A DNA stretch of 64,000 nt from contig NC_088299.1 of the NCBI RefSeq assembly GCF_032854445.1, positions 1,589,001 through 1,653,000 on the forward strand, in the 5' to 3' direction. The translations under genes and the position numbers were made by a program. Of this stretch, positions 12,809 through 24,200 are shown one piece after another. The notes below the pieces were generated by a model. It saw only the letters and a list, made by a program, of their open reading frames with translations. It ran no database searches and had not been told where the DNA came from. The first letter of the stretch is position 1. Each line of letters opens with the position of its first letter. Source of the DNA: Liolophura sinensis (Eukaryota; Mollusca; Polyplacophora; Chitonida; Chitonidae).

Positions 12809-13345
12809 CCCAGTGTTCAATAATATGTAACCGGTTCTTCACCAGCTCCTGGTGGTCTCTCTGCAGCATTGACTGGCATATGGCAAGAGGTGATTTGTTC
12901 ACTTCCACAGTTGTTGCCCAGTGTTCAATAATATGTAACCGGTTCTTCACCAGCTCCTGGTGGTCTCTGCAACATTGACCGGCATATGGCAAGAGGTGAT
13001 TTGTTCACTTCCACAGTTGTTGCCCAGTGTTCAATAATATGTAACCGGTTCTTCACCAGCTCCTGGTGGTCTCTGCAGCATTGACCGGCATATGGCAAGA
13101 GGTGATTTGTTCACTTCCACAGTTGTTGCCCAGTGTTCAATAATATGTAACCGGTTCTTCACCAGCTCCTGGTGGTCTCTGCAACATTGACCGGCATATG
13201 GCAAGAGGTGATTTGTTCACTTCCACAGTTGTTGCCCAGTGTTCAATAATATGTAACCGGTTCTTTACCAGCTCCTGGGGGTCTCTCTGCAGCATTGTCC
13301 GGCATATGGCAACAGGTGATTTGTTCACTTCCTCGGTTGCCATAG
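12809..13345. repeat. 106-bp tandem repeat, five copies
   Basis: Unit starts CCCAGTGTTCAATAATATGT at 12809, 12917, 13023, 13129 and 13235. Copies are nearly identical, so expansion is recent. The unit is not a multiple of 3, so open frames in it are chance. Confidence 0.95.
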
Positions 13346-13825
13346 CAACCAGATTGCTATTTCCCAGCTATTTATGATATGAACTTCTTGTCTGGGCTAC
13401 GACTTCTTTTTTCCACTGTGGACATGCTTGTAGGTGACAATATGCGATGCCTCACATTTGTTGATTTCAATGGTTGCCATGGTAACCAGATTCCCATTTC
13501 CCTCGTATCTACTGTAGAGATAGGTATGAACATGTCCCAGGTATAACTTCAGTTGTTTTGCATGTACATTTTTCATTTTATGTACATACATACATGTAGA
13601 TACAGAGGCCAGAAGTCACAATTCACATGTGTCCCTTATGATTTTATGTCTACAACTCCAGTTTTATCTGTGCGCAGCTTTGGTTAACCATCTGAACTTC
13701 GATAATCAGATCCATTTCATTCAAGAAACAATGACTGACCATGAACTAGGATTTCTTTCATCAAGATTCAAAAGTTTTTTTTATTAATGGTGGAAAAAAA
13801 TGATTCATTTAGTATATATGTATGC
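13346..13825. other. intergenic, no gene seen
   Basis: AT-rich sequence with ACATGTACAT-type words; nothing supported. Confidence 0.4.
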
Positions 13826-14130
13826 GTGACAATTTTTCAGTCATATAAGAGTCATTAGGTGTACACAGTGTACCTTCTTGTGGCAGGCCGAGCCCGTGCT
13901 GATGCCGTCACTGAAGCATCGTGCCGAAGACACCAGACATGACACCCCACTTAGTCACGTAATACTAACACCGGTCCAACCAGTCCTATTTTTAACCTCT
14001 CTGTGCTGAGCACCAAGCGACGTACCATTTTTGAAAATCTCTTGTACGACCCATCCCAGGGTTGATCCACAGTCTTCCGACTTTGAAGCATTCTCTAACC
14101 ATTAGGTCATCACAGTGGGTCTCATTGTTC
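13826..14130 (-). mobile_element. SINE family B (second tRNA-derived family)
   Basis: Shares TTTTTCAGTCATAT, the ACACCAGACATGACACC block and an inverted tRNA-like end (GACCTAATGGTTAGAGAATGC read on the - strand) with 24603, 26220 and 53520. Confidence 0.65.
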
Positions 14131-14870
14131 AGAAACCCAGATCTTAAAGATTAACAAAGTCATTTTTTTCTGATGTAGAACACCATTTTATTTATTTTGG
14201 ACATGTTTAGTCAGGTGTATTAATTCTGGGTGCTGTGTGGTAAGGCACTAAAAGGACAGAAATGCAGGGAATACTGCCTCTGGTATCACTGAGACCAACC
14301 AGGACTTTTCACTCACTATTCAAGTACAACCCAGCTGTACAGTGGGATTACAAAACTTCTGCCACATTCTATCTTTTCTTCAAAACTGCAGTCATGGATT
14401 TTTTATTTTTTTAAATTTTTTTTGCTTGTAAAGCAGTCAGCTTTGTAAAGGGAATGTATTTTATATTAGGTAATAAAAATAATATCAAACTTCTTACAAA
14501 ACCAATACGTGTACAAATGGAGGAGGTAAAATGACGGCAGCTGCGTGGTGCTTGGCATGTCCTAAGAAGAAACACATATATACATATAAAAAGGCCAACA
14601 GGTGTTGTATGCATAAACAACCATTAAAACTTCCTTTCATAACACAACAGTTGAGAAAAGTTGTTTCGAGGAAAAAAAAAGACACTGAGCTCCTAATATG
14701 AAATAATACATTAATTTGAGATAAATTTGAGACCAGCACAGAAGTACTCTGATCACATTTAAAAACGTCTGTTTTATAAAAGTCAATTGAAATCAATGAT
14801 AATACAGCCTGGCCAAGTACAAGACAGAACAAGTCTACCTGTATATTTTGCTCAGGTGCTAGTCGTTATA

Positions 14871-14876
14871 TTTATT
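14871..14876 (-). terminator. candidate polyadenylation signal of the TEP gene
   Basis: AATAAA on the - strand about 295 bases after the stop codon. Others lie near 14402 and 14188. Motif and distance only. Confidence 0.4.
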
Positions 14877-15170
14877 AAAGGTTAAAACAGCTAACATATC
14901 AGATTCTTCTCAATAAACCTTGGCAGTCATTGAAATATCAAATAGGCAATCCCTGATTTGCGTCAAAGCACTTGAACCACAAACATTTATATCTTGGAAA
15001 AATTTGCCATAAAATTGTAACCAATGTAAGACAGGGTTATCAAAAACTATAAAAAATACAGGAGACATGGAGAAAAATTATTCACAGCACTGAGGTTACA
15101 CATGCATACGGTACATGGAGAAGCACACTGATATGTATTTGATTTATGTTACACACACAGTTGTAAATCC

Positions 15171-15289
15171 TCAGGCAACAAAACACAACAAGCTCATCAA
15201 GAGGAATAGTGAGATGGATGCAACGCTGGCGCCCAGCTGGCGAGCGGCACTAGTCGGCGTTGTTGGTACTACGGCGGTGGTCTCGATAC
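15171..15289 (-). CDS. TEP last exon, GPI-anchor signal and stop
   Basis: 119 nt: a Thr/Pro linker ([19 protein letters not shown]), then the hydrophobic tail [17 protein letters not shown] and stop TGA at 15171-15173. A short linker with small residues followed by a 17-residue greasy tail ending the protein is the pattern of a GPI-attachment signal, as in CD109. Confidence 0.9.
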
Positions 15290-18200
15290 CTGTGAAAACA
15301 GACCGACATATCATCAATGTAACACTTGCCAATCGATTTTAGTGCTTCTGAAAACAGAAACACCTGTGCAAGAACATCTTATTATTTATTCCCATAGTTT
15401 TACACTGCATTCTTCCAGGTGCAGGCCTACGGTACATGTATGTAATACGGATGTAGGCAATCACTGCAGCAGACATGTTAACAGGAACTGTAACTGACCC
15501 GGTCCTTGTGTCCACATAAGAAACTCATCACTGCATCAACAACAAAATCTGCTCAGTAGAGACAGTTGTTGAATTTCTGTCTTGTGCGTTGGAATGCAAT
15601 TCTCAAGAATGTGTCAGTGCCCTGTCCTCTTGTCCTTTTGTCAGTGCCCTGTCCTTTTGCCAGTGCCCTGTCCTCTTGTCCTTTTATCAGTGCCCTGTCC
15701 TCTTGTCCTTTTGTCAGTGCCCTATCCTCTTGTCCTTTTGTCAGTGCCCTGTCCTTTTGTCAGTGCCCTGTCCTCTTGTCCTTTTGTCAGTGCCCTGTCC
15801 TCTTGTCCTTTTGTCAGTGCCCTGTCCTCTTGTTCTTTTGTCAGTGCCCTGTCCTTTTGTCAGTGCCCTGTCCTCTTGTCAGTGACCTGTCCTTTTGTCA
15901 GTGCCCTGTCTTCCTGTCCTTTTGTCTGTACCCTATCATTTTGTCAGTGCCCTGTCCTTTTGTCAGTGCCCTGTACTCTTGTCCTTTTGTCAGTGCCCTG
16001 TCCTTTTGTCAAGGACAAAAGAGGTAAGGAACTGGCTAAGGAACTGAGGTAAGGAACTGGCTAAGGAACAGAGGTAAGGAACTGGCTAACCTGTAGCCTC
16101 ATTGGTCCAGAGCAGTAGGGTGCAGTCAGATTGGCGCTTTTGCCAAACAAGCCAGCAAGAACCCATGAATCAGCAGTTATGACTGAATCAAATCTTCATT
16201 TATTGTTCCCAAACTTTGGCCGAATTTGGACAAGAACATTAATTGTTGGTCTAAACAGAATTCATTTATTGCAGTGAATAAATACGTGAAATAATAACAA
16301 TAACATCATAACGTGAAATAACATGGTAATAACATTTGTAATCTGAAGTATACAACAGATTGTAGTTGCAAAGATTGCAATGAAAATTTAAAATTACTTC
16401 TCTTAAACTGATTTTCTCCGGCAAACACCCAAATGTGAAACGGCACTGCTTTTTAACATCCATCTTTTATCTTAACATGCTAAAATGTTATTTTACTGAC
16501 CTGGCTAACTATAGCTAGGGCACACATGTATAGCTTAACCTGAAATGACTGAAACACCTTTTCCTCCCAAGCATGCAATTTACATATCAGCATGCATGCC
16601 AACACAGTCATTTTTGTGTTGCAGTACAATTTCACATCATAACAAGAAAATAACAGTTGAGCTGCTGCACTTGTCAGCCCATGCACATATTCCAAGCAGA
16701 TTTAGATGGCAGTCAGCTGCAAAAAAACTTCATAAATTTCCATTCAAGAGGAAATTGGGATAAGCTCGTTACAACAGTTACACGTATGCAGATTAATGTA
16801 AGGAGAAGCACATATACATTTTATAGGTTCATCTCTGCTAAAGTTAATATGCGAGTGTCTTATAACAAGTCATAATTATATCAAACCTGTTAGTGTCATC
16901 CAAGCTAATTTCATTTTACATTCTCTTTTTGACTCTTAAGTGGCTTTTAATATAATGGGAATCAATATGAATTTGTGAAATAAAGACAAAATAGAGTAAC
17001 AGTTCCAAAACATCTGCAGTATGCCTCAGGGAATTTAAGCTAGATGTACACTAAATTACAATGGAGAATTGCTTTGTTTTGAGTCCCATAAATAAACAGT
17101 AAAACAAAAGCCTGGAGAGCATTAGATGAATTAATTATGCATTAGATTATCACATGTCGGGAGCAATAATATCTCAATGGCTTTCCAGTTCAATCAAATA
17201 AATTGCTTTAGATTTGCCTCAGATGATTGCAGTTAATTAAATCCTGAACTAACACTTAAAAACACATGGGTCTCCCCTGACATGCATGAAAAATTGAAAC
17301 GGAGCATAACGAGAGCTGCTCCATAACTGTATGAATAACTGCAGCTAGCTTGAGCACATACATGTAGGTACAGGACTTGCTTGGAGAAACTTACACTATA
17401 CACATGTGAGTGTAGCTGAATCTTCCTAAACAGTCATGACAATGTAGTAACCAAGTCTACCATGTATTGTGAGTTAACTGGTGTATGCTGTCTTGGCAAC
17501 TATCTCACCGTAACGATGTCATAATAGGCCTACAATATTCCACCTAAATGTAAGATTTTTTTGAAGTCACAACTTTTTGCTTGATTCCGTTCGAGCCAAG
17601 TTTTATTGGCTTTTATTAATTTTCTCATCTGAAAAACTTAAGTATTTACATCAAAAGTATCATTCTATATATATATATATATACATGAATTATGACATAT
17701 GAAAGAATCAGCTGTGTTGATTCGTCAAAATCGTGTTCTTGGTTGTTTGTGTTCTTGACACACCCTGAACATCTAAACATCTGTAATTCCATCTGTACAA
17801 AATGCAAGGTATTCGTATCCCATCAGCAATCAGCTACAACTTCTCACTACACCTTCTCACTCCTGCTTGTTTCTCCATCTTGTCGCTCTGCTTTCTTACT
17901 TATTAACATTTCACACCACCTTCTCACTACATCTTCACACTCCGCCTTCTCACTACATCTTCTCACTCCACCTTCTCACTACACCTTCTCACTCCTGCTT
18001 GTTGCTCCAACTTGTCGCTCTGCCTTCTTACTTATTAACATCTGCTCACACCACCTTCTCACTACACCTTTTCACTCAAGCTTGCTGCTCCATCTTGTCG
18101 CTCTGCCTTCTTACTTATTAACATCTTCTCAAGCCACCTTCTCACTACATCTTCACACTCCACCTTCTCACTACATCTTCTTACTTCCCCTTCTCACTCC

Positions 18201-21200
18201 ACCTTCTCTCTATATCTTCTCCCTCCACCTTCTCAGGACAAACCACATGTACATCTATAAGCATACAAACTCTTCCTTGATCATGCCATGCCTATGTCAA
18301 GGAGTCTAAATCCATTTGCCACCCTCATGCTACCCCATCATGCACAAACACTCAAAGCTTCTCAAGAAATGGTGTTCACTGATTATCACCGTATAGAAAA
18401 ATAAATCCTGTTACACCACAGAACAGAAGAGCTGTGTACTTCACTGAACAACAACAACACTGCTACAGATTTCTTTGGACTCTGCGTCTGCCCTAGACAA
18501 GTGACATCACGTTCACCCAAATGCCCAGGGCACTCTGGATTCCTCACAATGGTGTTAAGTGTAAACGGAATTCACTCAAATAAATTTCACACCATGTCAC
18601 ACTTGTAAAAGGGCTCTACAGTTCCATGGAGTTTTCTTCCATTTGTAGCACATAGTTCAACTAAGCCCAGTTTCCTCCTATCACAATGCTGGCATTAATA
18701 TTATAGGTCATATAAGTGAAATATAGTGTGTTTGGTTTAAACCTCCAATCAAATACTGGTAAATAAATCAGTAAGTAAATCCATTTGCAGTGGGCTTTAG
18801 CCCCGAATATGACCTTGAGAATGTCTGAAATCACCTTGAGAAGACATGAGACTCCGCTGATGAAACATGCATGCAAAGCCGATTACACTGACGTCCCACA
18901 TTTAACCTTTGTACCCATGAAGTTTCCTCCAACCTCTCCCCATAAAGTCTGATACTAGTGTGTTTTTGGCTACAGGGACCAGTTGTTCAAAAGTCTTCAT
19001 GTATTAAAACATAAGCCTAATTTATTACAGACTAAAAAAACATTTACTTAGAAATTCGGTTGAGCTTAGTATTATATCTGACCTAACTTTAACAAACTTT
19101 GCAACAACTGGCCCCTGGAGGGTTAATTATAAAATTCTCATTATAAAAGCAATCAAGAAGGCAGCTCCAGCATTAAACTTACTCTGTTGCATATAAGCTA
19201 CAGCAGTTTCCTCGCCTGTCAATAGAATGGTTAAACACTTTACCAAATATAACCAATATCCAATCCAGGATCCAATAATGTCAATGTTCTGAAATAGGGC
19301 AAATCACTCGGTGGTTTTTGAGATCATCTTGAAACGACTAAGAAATGCAATACTATTTATTAAACCCAACCATTTTAATTTTGAGTGGCAGAGGATAATG
19401 TCTCAAAGTGTCCAAGTATCCCAGAACAAGCTGAGCTACCTATACTTAAACACTGGTGCACATGTGTTAGGCTCAGTTCTCCCCTCTTGTCATACAGGTT
19501 AATGAGCCTACATACCTGTGTAATATCCGAAGGCTCTGGCCACAGGAGCTTGTACATTGGCCACATCGTTCTGCTTGTAAGACATCATTTTGGTGCATTC
19601 TTCCTGACCTGAGGGCAGCTGCAATGGCAAGAGTACATTCACACATGTTATACTGGAGAGTAAGAGTGCAAGTATTCATACGGCCATGTTCACAACTTAA
19701 AACGACTACCGGTACATGCAAATTTACATGCAAAAGTGAGTCAGCTCACTGTTTTGGGCTAGGATATAAAAACATTTTTGTCCCCACATCTTCACAAAAT
19801 AAACTTTTGCCTCACTACTAATACTGATGTATATATTGTTTTTCTGATCAGATGCCTCGTAATCTCAAACATAGTACTGCTTGGAGTAGAACATAAACAT
19901 AAAGTGGTTTGCTCTGGTGAGCTAATAAAGCAGGGCTCATTAAATGACAGCCCACCCCTAAACTCAACTGTCTGGATCACCTGTGTCATACCGTGGCCAG
20001 ATGAGCCATATTAAACTCGATTCACGACAGCTTTAGATGTAGCTCAGCTCAACGCATCTGGTCTTTCGCGGTTTGTTCCAGTCGCTGATGACCATATGAC
20101 TTTGGACTGAGCCAGCATAACGACTGGAGTACAACTCGAGTTGAGTCGCGTTGTCCTCCAGCACACACGCAGGCTCAAGGAGACACCGCAAAGGTAAAGT
20201 GTCTAGTAAAGTGTCTAGTACAGTGTACTCACATCTCCATAATAGATCGAAGTCATTTTTCCATCTTTCTCCACCCGGCGGATGTTGCGCCCCTGTTCAA
20301 TGCTGCTCGTGTCCACAGAGAAGCCGGATGGGTCAGCAATCTCCACGACGATCATGTCCTTCAATGTGTTGTCCACTACTCTGTCAACACCAAACACGAG
20401 TATCAGTAAATACAGTCAAGCACTATATGACACCTACACGCCAGACAGCATTTATACTTCAGTGCTTGTGAACTACCACTCTGCTTCATAAGTATAACTA
20501 TACTGCAACATTGATAGGAGTGACTTGTTTTAGGTAGGTTGTTTACACAGCTGGTGCGTTACTTACTGTACACAGCTGATCTGTTACTTACTGTTCCTTA
20601 CAGTACACTTCTGGTGTGTTACTTACTGTACACAGCTAGTGTGTTACTTACAGTACACTTCTGGTGTGTTACTTACAGTACACAGCTGGTGTGTTTACTT
20701 ACTGTACACAGCTAGTGTGTTACTTACAGTACACTTCTGGTGCATTACTTACTGTACACAGCTGGTGAATTCCTTCACTTGGGGATTGCGATCCCTTGTA
20801 TCCACTCTCAGCTTCAGGCGACTGTTCTCCTCCTGTTCTGTTGTGTAATACTGGCTTCCAATCTGCATATGAACAGAGTACACTGAATTAATTAGTGGCC
20901 TTTTACTACCAAGTGTTGATAGATGTATAGCTCCAGTAATTCATTAGTGAACCTTTTTTCATGCCATAATAATTTTCAAACTTTGTAAGAGTTAGGCAAA
21001 AGAGTCCCCTCGCTCTAGACCTGAGATTTGTTTTATTCTCATCTCGAGTTGAAATGAGGGTTAACAACTTAAAGTCAGTACGCTGTCTGAGTCTTTGTGT
21101 CTTTTAGTTTTGTATTACTGTGGAGTGATATAATCTTAGAATTACATCACAAATAAAAGAAGCCTACTTTTGCAACTGTTGATTCGACACGTGACAAATT

Positions 21201-24200
21201 CCTCTAGCAAGACACCAAAGTCCATTAATGTTCCTATTTATCTCCATTTATGTTCCTATTTATGTCCATTTATGTTCCCATTTATGTCCATTTATGAGCT
21301 TGTGCAACTCACTGCTGACTAATAACCTCTTTATTAATTAAGTGAACATAAAGTCCACCACTAAAGCTGTTAATTAATAAAGTATTAATATTCCAGAAAT
21401 GTTCTAAAAATATAAAAAAAATTCTATGCCACTTATTAATAAAATACATACCAAACAATCGTCAGTACCTGGCCACTCATTTGGTGAGGCCATTTTGCCA
21501 TGTTATGGCTATCTAGAGTGATGTCACAAAACCTAAGTGCTCTTTCGTACCATCGGTATAGACAAAGTGGCAATGAGAAAATACAAAAAAAGAAAGAAAA
21601 ACACCTAATACCCAACTAAAGAGTATCGGCTCTGTTCCGTGTTCAAAGGGCTCATGTTTCTTTTGGTTTGGCGCTCAGTCAGAGCGATGGTCGTGGACAC
21701 AAGCATCGTGTTTTAGCTGTCCTGCTTGTCCTCGTCTTGCATGGGTGTAAGCATTAGGCCTAGCTGTAACGACTTCAGGGAATTTCCGAACATAGCAGGA
21801 CCTTCTGGTTCATAACAGATCCTTTCTTTCAGATTTTGGAAAGATATTTTCGAAATAAATCTGACTTTGCTAACAAAAAATAATGCAGTCACAATATCTT
21901 TCTTCAAGCAATGAATCTTCCCAAGGCCGTTTTCTTGCCAGCCCACCCTGACAAATTACTGGTGCCTCCTGCTCAACATGTCCGCGTTGTGACACGGGTA
22001 GCTGTTCTCAGTCCCCTGCTCATAGATGTGTGGTTCAAAATGCATCAGGTTAATGATAAATGCAAAATCCAATTCATTGCATTCATATCCACACTGACAG
22101 TCGCGAACTGATATGTTTTTTGACGTGACAGTCAATTATCACGTGACGTTTTCAGCGCTAGTGATTGGCCAAGTTCATAAGGGCTTCTACAACATGGCTA
22201 CTAGGAGTGAACTGTTCGTTCGTGAAAAATCCCTAATGCTGAACTTAAGCTTTCAAAGCTTAATAGAATTTTTTACATATTTTCTGTGATAACTGTGTCC
22301 TATATCTTTTTTTCTATGTATATATAGTGGCAGACTTTATGTTCACTTTAAACTCTCTTTCAAGAATATTGTTGTATAATTATTATTATTATTCATAAAA
22401 GAGCAAGCAACTGAGAGCAGTGCACTATAGTTCCTGAACCTTTTCACATATGAAGAGCAACTTTTAGTGCAACTATAATACGCACCTTCTAAAACTGACT
22501 TTGCAGACATACACAGGTTGGGATGGTCAAATTCAGGGCATCAGAAAAAATTTACTGGCATAACTGCCCATAGAATATGTTTGAATAAAAAGTTCAAGAA
22601 TTCTTCCAAGTTATGGAACAGTTATTAGAAGTGCACAAAGCCAAAAATCAGATTTCTCTCTCAGTTTTTTTTTTTTTGGAAAAGAAGATGACATTGGATG
22701 ACTAACCATGTGAGAAGAGAGAAAGTAAATATTCCTGCTCCAGTTACATGTATATTGACTAAAAGATGTACAGCAGACTTACAGTATATAGACAGATAGG
22801 TGGGAGTAACACATACCTCTACCAGTCCAGTACCAATCCCTGACGCATCAACTGTCACCTGAATAGTGTTTCCATCAATCTCTTCATCTTTCTGTACAAG
22901 CAAAACACAAGCTTTTTTTAACGTATAAACTTAGAACAACTTATCATGCAACATTTGATTTCCTTTCAGGCTCTAAGATACACCATCTTTTTTCATCTAT
23001 CGGCATACGAGACTTCAAAGAAAACGAGAGACAGTAGAGTACGACTAAAACATGGCAATGTGTTAACAATTAATTACACTGATTTGAGGTCAATACACAA
23101 GTCTGCTTTCGTAGACAGAGCTATAACCTGACAGAACTGGCGAATAACTGAAGGTTTAATATTACAACAAAGATTTCATGTATTTGGATAATTTATTTAC
23201 TTTATTTTCAGGTGCAAAAGACAAAAGAATCATCAGCTTCAATTTAATTATTAATTTATTTGATTGGTGTTTTACGCCGAACTCAAGAATATTTCACTTA
23301 TACGACGGCGGCCAGCATTATGGTGAGTGGAAACCGGGCACAGCCCAAGGGAAACCCACGACCATCCACAGGTTGCTGACAGACCTTCCCACGAACAGCC
23401 GGAGAGGAAGCCAACATGAGCTCAACTTGAACTCACAGTGACCTTATAGGTGAGAGACTCCTGGGTCATAACGCTGCGCTAGCGCGCTAACCAACTGAGC
23501 CACAGAGGCCCCCCATCATCAGCTTCAAATTTTATTGTCTTTTCAGCTGTTGTGTACATGAACATTAAAGACATTATATTAACAAACTCGGCAAATCTAC
23601 ATATAAGTACAATAATTCAAAGAGCCTGTACTGGAAATTATTACAAATACACAGAAACTACAGGACTCAAATATCAATATAGCCATGGTGATAACTTAAG
23701 AAACTATTATTATTTGAGGAGAAGCCTGCAACATTTATGAATTTGGACAACGGGTGTTCTACAACTCACAGGTGTTAAAACCTTTGGACAAGAAAAGCAT
23801 GCATGGTGTTATATGAGGATATGCTACATCACAGTTTTGGGGATATGCTACATCACAGCTTTGGGGATATGCTACATCACAGCTTTGGGGATATGCCACA
23901 TCACAGCTTTGGGGATATGCTACATCACAGTTTTGGGGATATGCTACATCACAGCTTTGGGGATATGCTACATCACAGTTTTCTTGAAACAGAGGCAGAT
24001 AGGCAAGTAAACTTTTCACATTGTTATCTCTCCCTTGACTTTTGTTTCACTTGAAAGTGTTATAAGATGTCCTAAAATTATTGTTTCAACAATTTAAATA
24101 AATATGTTTACCTGACGTAGAAAAAACTATGCAGCTTGTAAGCTTTCAAACCTGGACATTTCATCATTTCCTCTATGCTCCCTGGATAAATTTAAAGTGA

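Larger units (their letters stand above)
16091..19515 (-). other. TEP last intron, main part
   Basis: The intron runs 15290-19515. It holds two CT-rich minisatellites (15607-16012, 17840-18235) and a worn SINE (18668-18780). No exon is recognised in the rest. Confidence 0.5.

Noticed and set aside
12762-13343. Repeating frame EVNKSPLAICRSMLQRDHQELV on the - strand
   Set aside because: The 106-bp unit breaks frame each copy; satellite, not a gene.
15566-16052. 150-codon Cys/Pro/Leu/Ser open frames
   Set aside because: Three overlapping + frames all open over a 27/18-bp repeat; no coding evidence.
23759-24054. Repeating CDVAYPQS / MLHHSFGD frames
   Set aside because: Product of a 24-bp tandem repeat, open on both strands.
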